A stretch of DNA of 64,000 bases, taken from positions 4,248,001 through 4,312,000 of the forward strand of contig NZ_CP147737.1 of NCBI RefSeq assembly GCF_037265215.1, read 5' to 3'. Under the pieces are notes generated by a model. That model saw only the letters and a program-made list of their open reading frames with translations, had not been told where the DNA came from and did no database searches. Shown piece by piece: positions 55,025 to 63,584 of the stretch; position 1 is the first letter of the stretch, and each line of letters begins with the position of its first letter. Source of the stretch: Xenorhabdus griffiniae. GTDB taxonomy: Bacteria > Pseudomonadota > Gammaproteobacteria > Enterobacterales > Enterobacteriaceae. Made by a program: the position numbers and the translations under genes.

Positions 55025-55297
55025 ATGGCAATAACGCGTTTACGTCAACAGGGAGGAGCTGTCGTTGTCACCATCCCTAGTGAAGTAGCAACAGTAATGG
55101 GATGGTCTGTCGGCATGACATTGGATATAAAACCATCAGGCGATACAATAAGCATCAAACCAGTGGGTAGAATTGCCAGAGGCCGAAAATCTCTTTCTGA
55201 GCTGCTGCAAGGCATTGATGAAACAGAGGTGCAAACTTTCAACGAAGCCACCGCCGACGAACTGAATTCTCACCCTGTTGGTCATGAGGTGATTTAA
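55025..55297 (+). CDS. MazE/PemI-like AbrB-fold antitoxin, copy B
   Basis: 90 residues, nearly identical to copy A with a handful of substitutions (such as L to M before GWSVG and A to V before GRIARG). ATG at 55025 is preceded by GGAGGGTCATC. An upstream frame from 54944 only adds non-homologous leader. Coupled to the toxin by TAATG. Confidence 0.9.
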   Translation: MAITRLRQQGGAVVVTIPSEVATVMGWSVGMTLDIKPSGDTISIKPVGRIARGRKSLSELLQGIDETEVQTFNEATADELNSHPVGHEVI

Positions 55298-55671
55298 TGG
55301 TGCGTAAAAGGCATGTCCCAGGCAAGGGTGAAATCTGGCACACTAACGGTGATCCCGTTAGCGGAAGAGAGTTTAAAGGAGCGCATTACTATCTGGTTAT
55401 CTCTGAATTTGTACTGAATCAAAAGCTAGGTACTGCACTTTGCGTTCCAATTACCAGCGGAGGAGGGTTAGCACGCTCTGAAGCGGTCACGGTATATCTC
55501 GATGGCTCAAGTACCGATACCGGAAAAATTACCGGTGTTGTGCTTTGTTACCAAATTCGTTCACTTGATTTGAATGAAAGAAAAGCGACCTATTCAGCAC
55601 AAGCTGAACCCAGCGTTGTTGATGAAATATTATCCAAAATCATAGATATTCTAGATCCTCAATTATATTGA
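55297..55671 (+). CDS. MazF/PemK-like endoribonuclease toxin, copy B
   Basis: 124 residues with the same CcdB/PemK core as copy A. Differences are few: KRH for KKN near the start, V for A in SEFVLNQK, R for S in LNERKATY, and Y for H at the end. Both copies look open and full length, so cross-neutralisation by either antitoxin is expected. Confidence 0.9.
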   Translation: MVRKRHVPGKGEIWHTNGDPVSGREFKGAHYYLVISEFVLNQKLGTALCVPITSGGGLARSEAVTVYLDGSSTDTGKITGVVLCYQIRSLDLNERKATYSAQAEPSVVDEILSKIIDILDPQLY

Positions 55672-55673
55672 TT

Positions 55674-55716
55674 TTGACATCCTCTGAAAGCCGAAGTTTC
55701 ACGGCGCCCTGGATAA
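55674..55716 (-). repeat. IS605-tip miniature or scar, copy B
   Basis: Same structure as copy A with a few changes (CCAGGGCGCCGTGAAAC). It keeps the TTAT tetranucleotide at the outer side and AGGATGTCAA at the other, directly after the toxin stop. Confidence 0.6.
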
Positions 55717-55762
55717 AAAACAAACCTCACTATGTTAAATGGGTTTGTCAGCGATCTGAAAT

Positions 55763-55797
55763 AAACACAGGCTCTAATTTTGAGCCTGTGTTTTTTT
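55763..55797. terminator. Terminator between MazF copy B and the inverse autotransporter
   Basis: AAACACAGGCTC / GAGCCTGTGTTT stem with seven Ts after it on the plus strand and TTTATTT on the minus side. The loop (TAATTTT) is the reverse complement of that in the other two copies. It probably ends transcripts from both directions. Confidence 0.8.
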
Positions 55798-55825
55798 ATC
55801 ACTTATCTTACTTGGTTAGCTATTT

Positions 55826-58800
55826 TTACATGTCGATCAGACAAACCAGCCCACCTTCTTTTGCTGAAAAATCAATGGTACGTGTATTAATATTAAGTCT
55901 AATAGGTGACTCACCTCCAGTTCCACCACCACTAGGGCCTTTATGAGGGTTAAGCACGTTGTTCCACACCGTTATAATGGAACTAGACTGTTTTCCATTC
56001 ATCAATCCCCAATCTATTAGATTGGGAAACTCTTCAAGCAGCGTCGTGCCATCTTTTACCATCTGGATGGGAAGATACGTAGTAGGATCACCTTCCCAGG
56101 ATACTGGCCACACATCCGATAACTGCGCTCGCATTTGGCCTACCGTCTCCATAGCTATACAATCCTGCTTTCCAGGGTCTGGCTCGTTGTATGTAAAATA
56201 ACGCCGTGGTTTTATTGTATAAGTATAGGTCCTTATCGCTCCTGTCCGTTTGTTAGTAACAGTCAACCTGAGCGTTGTAGGTGCCAATGAAGTCCAATCA
56301 TTCCCATCAGTACTGAGGGGAAACATGAATGGATCTGCGGAATCATAATCTATAAGAACTCCGTTTCCTGCAACTGTTTCAAGCTTGCCTTCTTCATCGC
56401 CACCAGGCGTAAAAATAGGTGTATCTGACTTAATTCGTAGCTCTCCTCTTAACGACTCAAAGAGGTTATGAGGTCCATTCTCATTACTCTGGTAAAAATG
56501 ATGGATATCTGGATTAAACGCATTGAAAAGATGCAACCCAGCAGGCTGATCAACCGATATAAATTTCACGGCAGTGTTAGCAACCGATTCCTGTTTTCCC
56601 TCTTTTGTCACAAGCTCCAGCTTGACTTTGACATTGTCAACACCGACAGAACTGGTCAACGTTGTCGTCAAGTATCCCTGCCCATCCGTGGTGAACTGTT
56701 TATTGCCAAACACCAGATTACCTTCCTCAACCAGTTTATTATGGTCAAGCTTGTCATTAACCACGCTCCAAATCACCTTATCGTGATCAAAGGTCAGATT
56801 TGGTATAGCTACATCAGTATGAGCATCCGTAATTTTTGCTTTATAGAGATAAGCCTTTTGCCCGTTATCATCAAGATCCTTATTCGGTGTCACTACAATG
56901 TCATCAATCTTAATATCACCGACGAAAGCTACAGGTTTTTCAGCGTATGTTGTCGTTTTACCCTCATCAATTGACGCACCGACTTTAATATCTTTTACAG
57001 GCTTGGTACTGGTTAAGGTAGCAAACAATTCCCCTTCGGTATTTGTAGTGTCTTGCACTGACGACCACTTCATACCATCCGGTAATGTCTCAGGATACCA
57101 CTTAACATCCACCTTCTGATTATTCAGGGCAGTACCATTCTTATTTTTTACAACGGCCGTAAAGGTATAGCCATTATCTCCAGCGAGAAGTGGCCCAGAT
57201 ACGGACGGAGTAACGGATTGAACCTTAAAGTCAGAAATCAGGCCACTAAAGCCAATATTACCAATATGGGTTTTTGGCATTCCAGGTAGTTCCAGGAAGA
57301 CTTTCACATCTTTCAGTGGCTGGGAGGTCGTTACTTTTGCCTGCAATTGCCCCTGAGAATTGGTTCTGCTGGGGTTTTTCCAATCCAGTTTGACATCCTT
57401 ACTTTGTGGCTCAATCGACCAGGTGACATTATCAATCACACCATCGCGGATAATATCTTTATCAGTTGCACCATGAGCGATAGTCGCCAGTAAATTATAA
57501 CCACCCTCATCCTGAGCGTCCGCATTAGAGGTTGTTAATTGTTCAGCCTTAAATTGTCTGACAACAAAAGGCTGTACTGTCACATTCAAAATAGCGGGCT
57601 TGCTTATCTTACCGTTATTTTCTTCGGCAACGATATTGACCGTATGCGTATTCTGTCCATCAGGAATATATTTAGGCAATACAAGCGAAATTAGCTTATT
57701 ATCACCACTAATATTGGAAATACTGCCGCCATTTTGGGTAAATGCGTTATCTGCCTGAAAGATGAGTTTTTTAACGTTTGATTCGATGTTAGCCGTTATA
57801 GATATTGGTGCTGGCCATGTTTGTTGGCTATAACCAAAGATGGTATTTTGCGACATCGTCAATTCCAGTTCGTATGGCTTCTTCCGATGATCAAGCACAA
57901 TATGGTTATTTCTTTCCACTAAGTCATAACGGCTACCTGCCAGTGTCCGCATGGAAGCAACACTACCAGGTGAGAACTGCGCACCCCAAGGTACACCAAA
58001 GCGATAATTCAGGTTGGCCTGGAACAGCGTTTCACTGCGTCCGCTACCCCCATATTTGTAATCTACCCCCATTGTCACCAACGGGATCGGTGTATAATTC
58101 AGGCCAACTTTGCCCAGGCTGGGGTTTTTCTGTTTAGTGTCACGATTGAACACAGCAACGTTATCACCAAAGTATTGTTCAAAGCCTAACTTACCCCCCA
58201 GGTTCGGGTAAGCGGGTAAATAAAATTCACCTTGAAGATCAAAACCGTTGGCAGGACGCTCTTCCCAATCATGATTTTTCAATGACTGGCGCCATTCAGT
58301 CAGACGCCAGTATGAATTGGCAGAAAGTTTGACATAATCTGTCCAGGCTTCTGCCCCGACACCGAGGCGCTGGTTTTTACCGGTGACATCATGGTCAAAG
58401 AAGGTATTCAGCCCGTACATCCAATGAGGCGTAAAATAGCGTCCCCCCAAACCAACGTTCACAGTATGACGACTGTCTTTATGGCGATAACCAAATTGGG
58501 AGAAAACCAACCAGTCGGCTTTATTGTCATAGAGCGGAAGCAACATATCCAGGGAGCCATTATCCAATTTGCCTTTTCTATCAAGGGAAAAGTTGATTCT
58601 GGCTGTTCCAAACTGGGATAACCATTTTTGGGTTTCGCTGGATATTACCCCATTAACTTTTCCTAACGCGTAGGATTTAGCTTGTTCGGTAAGTTGGGAA
58701 GGTGAAGACGACAGAACCCGACTTACCGTCTGAATATTTTTCGCTATTAAACTTGCGGTTTTATCGCCCCTATTATCTAACTGATTTTCACCTGCCACTT

Positions 58801-58924
58801 TCTGTGCTTGCTGTTCAGTGTTTTTCTCACCTATAGCCAATGTATTCGTTGCGATAAATGGTAAAAACAAAGAACCTATATATAGAGAAGACTTAATGAA
58901 CTTCTTACTAATATATGAGCCCAT
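55826..58924 (-). CDS. Intimin/invasin-like inverse autotransporter
   Basis: 1032 residues. Signal peptide (FIKSSLYIGSLFLPFIATNT), a periplasmic region, then the inverse autotransporter beta-barrel (about 110-370) with WLSQFGTARINFSLDRKGKL, GLGGRYFTPHWMYGLNTFFDHD and WRLTEWRQSLKNHDWEERP. Then several bacterial Ig-like repeats (about 450-830; for example VTPSVSGPLLAGDNGYTFTA) and a C-terminal adhesin region with a few cysteines. Such proteins bind host or bacterial surfaces. The ATG at 58924 follows GAGGTACTATAT; a longer frame from 59005 lacks support. Start of an isolated transcript. Confidence 0.92.
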   Translation of the reverse strand: MGSYISKKFIKSSLYIGSLFLPFIATNTLAIGEKNTEQQAQKVAGENQLDNRGDKTASLIAKNIQTVSRVLSSSPSQLTEQAKSYALGKVNGVISSETQKWLSQFGTARINFSLDRKGKLDNGSLDMLLPLYDNKADWLVFSQFGYRHKDSRHTVNVGLGGRYFTPHWMYGLNTFFDHDVTGKNQRLGVGAEAWTDYVKLSANSYWRLTEWRQSLKNHDWEERPANGFDLQGEFYLPAYPNLGGKLGFEQYFGDNVAVFNRDTKQKNPSLGKVGLNYTPIPLVTMGVDYKYGGSGRSETLFQANLNYRFGVPWGAQFSPGSVASMRTLAGSRYDLVERNNHIVLDHRKKPYELELTMSQNTIFGYSQQTWPAPISITANIESNVKKLIFQADNAFTQNGGSISNISGDNKLISLVLPKYIPDGQNTHTVNIVAEENNGKISKPAILNVTVQPFVVRQFKAEQLTTSNADAQDEGGYNLLATIAHGATDKDIIRDGVIDNVTWSIEPQSKDVKLDWKNPSRTNSQGQLQAKVTTSQPLKDVKVFLELPGMPKTHIGNIGFSGLISDFKVQSVTPSVSGPLLAGDNGYTFTAVVKNKNGTALNNQKVDVKWYPETLPDGMKWSSVQDTTNTEGELFATLTSTKPVKDIKVGASIDEGKTTTYAEKPVAFVGDIKIDDIVVTPNKDLDDNGQKAYLYKAKITDAHTDVAIPNLTFDHDKVIWSVVNDKLDHNKLVEEGNLVFGNKQFTTDGQGYLTTTLTSSVGVDNVKVKLELVTKEGKQESVANTAVKFISVDQPAGLHLFNAFNPDIHHFYQSNENGPHNLFESLRGELRIKSDTPIFTPGGDEEGKLETVAGNGVLIDYDSADPFMFPLSTDGNDWTSLAPTTLRLTVTNKRTGAIRTYTYTIKPRRYFTYNEPDPGKQDCIAMETVGQMRAQLSDVWPVSWEGDPTTYLPIQMVKDGTTLLEEFPNLIDWGLMNGKQSSSIITVWNNVLNPHKGPSGGGTGGESPIRLNINTRTIDFSAKEGGLVCLIDM

Positions 58925-59375
58925 ATATAGTACCTCATGGAATATTTGATGTCCCAACATTGAATAAGAATAAAAAAATAATCTTTTTGTGCACTTAGGA
59001 TACATTAGGTGACTTATTACTAATCTGCTTAATGAAAATTTTTTATTAGTTGATAATAAGAAGTTATCACTTGCTATTTTGAATAGCAGGTTATTACATG
59101 AGGTAAAAATTAAAATAAAAAATCAGGCTTGGTATTTAATGAAATAGGGGGCGATGATATGTTTTTTATTATACTGGTTATGGCCTATCCGAAAAACATC
59201 AAAGATAGCCTAACGAATGCCGAAAAAGCAGAACTGAAAAAAATAAATTAACTCCATCAATGTTACAGAGCTGATGCAAAGCTGACCATAATGTTGATAA
59301 AAAGCGTCTCTGACTTTCTGTGGTTTATTCTTGATAGTATAAATAAAATATTGTTATAAATCATATAGTTAATCA
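58925..59375. other. AT-rich region with autotransporter promoter and a toxin remnant
   Basis: 451 bp of AT-rich sequence. The part next to 58924 should hold the autotransporter promoter. A 31-codon toxin relic (59159-59251) lies in the middle. Nothing else could be supported. Confidence 0.45.
59159..59251 (+). pseudogene. C-terminal remnant of a RelE/HigB-type toxin
   Basis: A 30-residue stretch, FIILVMAYPKNIKDSLTNAE and KAELKKIN, matches the C-terminal end of HigB2/RelE-family toxins (typically YPKN-x-x-D-L-T-x-x-E). The N-terminal part is missing and no antitoxin follows. It is a relic rather than a gene. Confidence 0.6.
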
Positions 59376-59606
59376 TCAAAATTCTTCCCTGAGCTGTTCA
59401 CTTGGCTGCTGCCTGTCAGTCATAAAATCAGGGGTAACATTTTCGCCATCAAACCAACTATCCCATCCCTCTCCTGCTGGAGTGATGATACAAGTTCGAC
59501 CGATAGCAATAATATCAACATGTTTTACATCTTCCGGTAAAGCAACAGCTTTGGGCAAGCGTACAGCCTGACTATGGTTACTTTTAAAGACAGTTGTTTT
59601 TTCCAT
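59376..59606 (-). CDS. VapB-type antitoxin without a VapC partner
   Basis: 76 residues of the AbrB/SpoVT fold as in VapB: KTTVFKSNHSQAVRLPKAVALPEDVKHVDII, then GRTCIITPAGEGWDSWFDG, and a charged tail ending EQLREEF. ATG at 59606 has a strong GGAGGT site; a longer frame to 59633 is not needed. VapC should follow on the minus strand, but only the AT-rich autotransporter region lies there. Probably an orphan left after toxin loss. Confidence 0.87.
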   Translation of the reverse strand: MEKTTVFKSNHSQAVRLPKAVALPEDVKHVDIIAIGRTCIITPAGEGWDSWFDGENVTPDFMTDRQQPSEQLREEF

Positions 59607-59814
59607 ACTGACCTCCGAAATAAAATCTTCCAATTAAGTTCATTGAAAAGCATAACCCTCTTCTGGGATATGTTAATGGGATATACCTTACTTAACTTGT
59701 CTTAAGTTCAACCAAACTGCGAGCAATTATCAATCACCCGCAGCTCGCCCCCCGATTATCCCTTCCTCTTATTGACATCCTCCCCGCCCTAAAGGACGGG
59801 GATTCCTACAGCGT

Positions 59815-61023
59815 TCAGACCGAAGCCTGACTCACCTCGGTGGGTTCCTGCTTCAACGGGCGGTCTGACTGCACCATCCCTCCACAGGCAAGCACGGCAT
59901 GTCCTGCCGCTAAAATATTACGTGCGGCGTTTACATCCGCGTTCGCGCTGTAGCCGCATACCTGACACACGAATTGACTTTGCGTCTGACGGTTTTCTTT
60001 CGCCGTATGACCACAGCAGGCACACCGCTGGCTGGTGTATGCCGGCGGTATCGCCACTACCTGACCACCGCGCCAGAGCTGCTTGTACTCAAGCTGACGG
60101 CGCATTTCATGCCAGCCTTGATCCCGTATCGAGCGGTTCAAGCCTGATTTGCCTCTGACGTTTCTTCCGTGCTTCTCTGCCGTGCCTTTTGCCGATTTCG
60201 ACATGTTACTGACCTTCAAGTCTTCAATGACGATCATCGCGTGGTTTTTGCTGATTTCACTGGTGACTTTGTGAAGGTAGTCGCGCCGGATATTGGCAAT
60301 GTGCGAGTGCAAACACTGGATTTTCCGTTTTTGTTTCTGCCAGTTTGCGCTGAATTTTACTTTGCGACTCAACTGCCGCTGGAGTGTTGCCAGCTTACGT
60401 TGGTTTGCTTTGAAGCTGCTTACTGGCTGATATACCGTGCCATCTGAAAGCGTGGCAAGTTTTGTTACTCCGGCATCCAGTCCGACCATGGATTCTGCAT
60501 TGTGAGCAGGGTCAGTCACTTCGTATTCAGTCTGGATACTGACGTACCATTTGCCGCATGACTGGCTGACCGTGACGTTTTTCACTTCGCCAATGACTTC
60601 ACGGCTGTTGCGATAGCGTATCCACCCTAACTTTGGCAACGAGATTCGACTGTTGGGCTGATCGAGCTTCACGCCCTGCGGGTAGCGGAATGAGTCATGT
60701 TGACCACGTTTTTTGAAGCGGGGGAATGCAGCCCGCTTCTGGAAGAAATTTTTGTAGCCGCGCTCCAGATCTTTCAGTGACTGCTGCAACGGTTGCGAGG
60801 GAGATTCTTTCAGCCATTGTGTTTCAGGTACGGATTTCCACTCAATCAGCCATGAAGCCATTTTGGTGTAGGGGAGATATTTATTCCCTGCTGCATGGTT
60901 CTCATTCTGGAGTGCCAGTGCACGGTTAAAAACGAAGCGACAAGCCCCTGCGAAGCGTCGCATATCGCGCTCCTGCTGACCATTTGGTCTTAACTGGAAT
61001 TTGAAGGCTTGAAGTCGTTTCAT
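59815..61023 (-). CDS. tnpB: TnpB RNA-guided nuclease of IS605
   Basis: 402 residues. The split RuvC active site is visible: Asp in [17 protein letters not shown], Glu in [12 protein letters not shown] and Asp in [15 protein letters not shown] zinc finger ([10 protein letters not shown] ... FVCQVCGYS) sits before the last Asp. TnpB proteins use an RNA from the element's right end to cut DNA next to a TAM, which helps the element persist. The start at 61023 ([11 protein letters not shown]) is the family start; a longer frame to 61155 runs into tnpA. All catalytic residues are present. Confidence 0.95.
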   Translation of the reverse strand: MKRLQAFKFQLRPNGQQERDMRRFAGACRFVFNRALALQNENHAAGNKYLPYTKMASWLIEWKSVPETQWLKESPSQPLQQSLKDLERGYKNFFQKRAAFPRFKKRGQHDSFRYPQGVKLDQPNSRISLPKLGWIRYRNSREVIGEVKNVTVSQSCGKWYVSIQTEYEVTDPAHNAESMVGLDAGVTKLATLSDGTVYQPVSSFKANQRKLATLQRQLSRKVKFSANWQKQKRKIQCLHSHIANIRRDYLHKVTSEISKNHAMIVIEDLKVSNMSKSAKGTAEKHGRNVRGKSGLNRSIRDQGWHEMRRQLEYKQLWRGGQVVAIPPAYTSQRCACCGHTAKENRQTQSQFVCQVCGYSANADVNAARNILAAGHAVLACGGMVQSDRPLKQEPTEVSQASV

Positions 61024-61045
61024 GACTATCATTATACTTTGGTCT

Positions 61046-61462
61046 ATGACAAAAGAAACTGATATTCGACGCGGAAGACACGGTGTTTTCCTGATGCACG
61101 TCCACTTGGTATTCGTCGCCAAGTATCGACGAAAGATATTCGATCTGGATGCCATCGAAAAGCTACGCAGCTACTTTAGCAGCGTATGTGCTGATTTTGG
61201 TGTTGAACTGGTTGAAATGGACGGCGAATACGACCACGTGCATTTGCTGATCAACTACCCGCCAAAGCTCGCAGTATCGAATCTGGTCAACAGTCTTAAA
61301 GGCGTTTCCAGCAGGCTGCTTCGGCGTGACCGTCCAGATATTGCTCTACGCTATTACTACAAAGGCGTTCTGTGGACACCGAGCTATTTTGCAAGTAGTT
61401 GCGGAGGTGCGCCGATCTCGATCATCCGGCAATACATCGAGCAGCAGAAAACACCAGGTTAG
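61046..61462 (+). CDS. tnpA: TnpA Y1 transposase of IS605
   Basis: 138 residues of the HUH single-strand transposase family. The HUH motif is HVHLL in DGEYDHVHLLINYPPK and the catalytic Tyr is in IIRQYIEQQ. It begins MTKETDIRRGRHGVF, 22 nt from the tnpB start in the opposite direction. It excises and inserts the element as single-stranded DNA, using the end hairpins. Confidence 0.95.
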   Translation: MTKETDIRRGRHGVFLMHVHLVFVAKYRRKIFDLDAIEKLRSYFSSVCADFGVELVEMDGEYDHVHLLINYPPKLAVSNLVNSLKGVSSRLLRRDRPDIALRYYYKGVLWTPSYFASSCGGAPISIIRQYIEQQKTPG

Positions 61463-62781
61463 TCGGAAAACCGCGCCTTATATCCCCGCCCTGAAGGACG
61501 GGGTTTTACGGCGCACCTGATAATCCGGCGACGCTTATTAAACAGATCCGGCAGTATCACTTGCGATACGCACTGCCATTCAATTTTATCGATATCCACC
61601 CCTTGTTTGGCAAAATAGTCTGACAGCGCTGACTGGCAGTGCTGGAGGACTTCGATGCTACAATTCCCTTCCAGTTTCAGCGACAACGCCGTCTGGGTTA
61701 ACCGATAATCGCTCGTTAACGGCAGAGTATTGGCAATGATCCGCGAACAAGGATCAGCGAAAATACTGACTGTTCCCCCTGTAAGCGCAGGTAAAATTAA
61801 CTGATCATCATTGCGCCCTTCGATGCGCTCTATCGCCAATGCAGGGTTACCGCACGCACAAGGTTTTTTTCTCACCACCAAAATATCATCAAGCTGATAA
61901 CGTACAATAGGCTGCGTTTCACGGGTAAAATCAGTAATAATCGGGTTAAAACGCGATTCATCTATCCATTTCGGCTCAATATGCAAAAACTCTTCATTAA
62001 GATGCAGCGTCCCATGCGAGCAAGTACACGCCAGAAAACCTTCCGTTGCCTGATAAATTTCTCCTACGTCCCTGAATACGGCCTGCAACAGTTGGCGATC
62101 TTGCGGTTCCAGCACTTCTGCCACCGAGATCACTTTAACCGGCGGTAATGATGTTTCACCTTGCTGGATCTTCAATGCCAATGCCCGCAACACCTGGGCG
62201 GGCGCGACAATAATAGTGGGTTGATACGCGACTAATGCTTGTACCTGCTGATTAAAGTCAGCAAACAAGTCAAAAAAACGGAAGGATATCCAACGGTTCT
62301 GGACACTCTCGTAGAGATTATTCCCCGCCCGTAAAAACAGCGCAACTCGCTCACCGTGAAATAAGCCGTTTGGTAGCATTTTGGCAAGCAGGGTTCCCGC
62401 CCAAATGCTCCGCTCTTTCGGGCTGGCAACGAAAAGACCTCGTTGTCCTGATGTCCCCGATGACATGCCAACACTGAATTTGCCGACTGTTGGCGTGAAA
62501 TCTCGTGACTGTTCACTCAACCGTGCACATGCCAAAAGCTCATCGCATTTGAGACCCGCCGTATTCATCTGGTCGAAATTTTCCATCATGATGGCTTTAT
62601 TCATAAACGGATATTCCGCCAACGATAAATCACCATATGAGGAAAAATAAGGGCTTTTAGCCAGAACCCTATGCCTGAATCGCGCCAATTCTCTCAATTG
62701 GTGTTGCTCAAGCTGCTGTCGGTTGGTGAATTTCCACCGTTTTTTGGCTCGCCAATAGTACCAAAACGTTTTAAATATCAT
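61459..62781 (-). CDS. PaaK/CapK-like adenylate-forming enzyme, C-terminus rewritten by IS605
   Basis: 440 residues of the phenylacetate-CoA ligase/F390 synthetase group. Marks are GMSSGTSGQRGLFVASPKER (the ATP loop), YQATEGFLACTC, and RYQLDDILVVRKKPCACGNPALAIERIEGR. The natural C-terminus would end shortly after NKRRRII. From there the frame enters the IS605 end and adds about 18 residues (RCAVKPRPSGRGYKARFSD). Joining the flanks across the element would restore IIKRKG and a stop. The core is complete, so the enzyme may work. It overlaps the hydrolase gene upstream by 4 nt, within one operon with it and the epimerase. Confidence 0.82.
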   Translation of the reverse strand: MIFKTFWYYWRAKKRWKFTNRQQLEQHQLRELARFRHRVLAKSPYFSSYGDLSLAEYPFMNKAIMMENFDQMNTAGLKCDELLACARLSEQSRDFTPTVGKFSVGMSSGTSGQRGLFVASPKERSIWAGTLLAKMLPNGLFHGERVALFLRAGNNLYESVQNRWISFRFFDLFADFNQQVQALVAYQPTIIVAPAQVLRALALKIQQGETSLPPVKVISVAEVLEPQDRQLLQAVFRDVGEIYQATEGFLACTCSHGTLHLNEEFLHIEPKWIDESRFNPIITDFTRETQPIVRYQLDDILVVRKKPCACGNPALAIERIEGRNDDQLILPALTGGTVSIFADPCSRIIANTLPLTSDYRLTQTALSLKLEGNCSIEVLQHCQSALSDYFAKQGVDIDKIEWQCVSQVILPDLFNKRRRIIRCAVKPRPSGRGYKARFSD

Positions 62782-63584
62782 TCCAAATCTCCTTCATGGC
62801 AGAGCTGGATAGGGATCTGTTTTTGGTCAATGTGATGCAGCTTATTCAGTGTTTCGTAATAGGCACGGCTGTCATCCATAATAAGATTCGCCAACTTTGC
62901 AGGCCCACGCAGTTCACGGTAATTCGTTGGTGACCAGGCAGCATCTCCCGCTAACAATATCCAACCCTGATCACTCAATACACACAGGCCAAGATGCCCT
63001 GCCGCATGACCAGGCAGCGGAACAATCAGTATCTGCTTCTGGCTCCCCGGCACGGCATAACCTTTCCCCAATACCGATAACTCTTCTGGCAACGGACTGG
63101 CTTCAAACCCTTCATAAAAACTGACTCTGGATTCGAAATCTTCCGGCATTAATCCCCGCACAAAGGCTTTTCTTAGCGCCGCGATACCTCGTAAGTGACG
63201 CGTCTGCCGCCAACCTTCCCCCGAACAGATAAATTTGGCCTGCGGGAAATCCCGTAATCCAGCAATATGATCACCATGAAAGTGAGAAATGATAATGCCA
63301 TCAATATCACGTGCCTGAATACCTTCCCCTTTGAGTTGCATCACCAGTGCGTCTTTACTGTCAAAGTAAACCGGCGTGACCGTGCGATATAAGCGAATAA
63401 TCCCACTACGGGTATGATCGTAAAAATGGTTGGCGTATCCGGTATCAAGGAGCCAACGCTTATCATGACACTCCAGCAACCACGACCGAGCCGGAAATTT
63501 GCATACGCGAAAACTGGCGCCTTTCAATGCCATGCAACCGGAATGCGTACAATATCCCACGTCAAAAACACGTATCTTAACCAT
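62778..63584 (-). CDS. Metallo-beta-lactamase-fold hydrolase
   Basis: 268 residues. The zinc motif is SHFHGDHIAGL (HxHxDH), followed by the third His in LPGHAAGHLGL, Asp in LLAGDAAWSP and a final His in LCHEGDLE. The layout resembles N-acyl-homoserine lactonases (AiiA type) and other small-molecule lactonases or thioesterases. It overlaps neighbours on both sides (4 nt with the adenylating enzyme, 8 nt with the epimerase), so the three proteins probably act in one pathway. Substrate unknown. Confidence 0.86.
   Translation of the reverse strand: MVKIRVFDVGYCTHSGCMALKGASFRVCKFPARSWLLECHDKRWLLDTGYANHFYDHTRSGIIRLYRTVTPVYFDSKDALVMQLKGEGIQARDIDGIIISHFHGDHIAGLRDFPQAKFICSGEGWRQTRHLRGIAALRKAFVRGLMPEDFESRVSFYEGFEASPLPEELSVLGKGYAVPGSQKQILIVPLPGHAAGHLGLCVLSDQGWILLAGDAAWSPTNYRELRGPAKLANLIMDDSRAYYETLNKLHHIDQKQIPIQLCHEGDLE

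Larger units (their letters stand above)
54078..55720 (+). repeat. Duplicated TA unit, copy B (fuller copy)
   Basis: Hairpin, ERIC-like repeat, complete higA, nearly complete higB, mazE/mazF-like pair and IS605-like scar. It matches copy A (51561-52696) apart from the segment deleted there. Offsets of about 2515 bp (left part) and 3024 bp (right part) show the deletion in A. Confidence 0.85.
59772..61519 (-). mobile_element. IS200/IS605-family element with tnpA and tnpB
   Basis: About 1.75 kb with divergent tnpA and tnpB. The two ends carry imperfect hairpins, CCCCGCCCTAAAGGACGGGG (left, 59783-59802) and CCCCGCCCTGAAGGACGGGG (right, 61484-61503). The family inserts 3' of a short target without duplication; on the minus strand the tetranucleotide TTAT lies just outside the tnpA-side end. 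Both proteins look intact, so it may be active. Confidence 0.88.

Noticed and set aside
51561..55720. Assembly artefact as the cause of the TA duplication
   Set aside because: The copies differ by scattered substitutions, a 570-bp deletion and an IS110-family element between them, so a simple assembly error is unlikely, though long reads were not available to prove it.
61023..61155. 44-residue N-terminal extension of TnpB
   Set aside because: It would be antisense to tnpA and lacks family similarity; [11 protein letters not shown] is the usual TnpB start.
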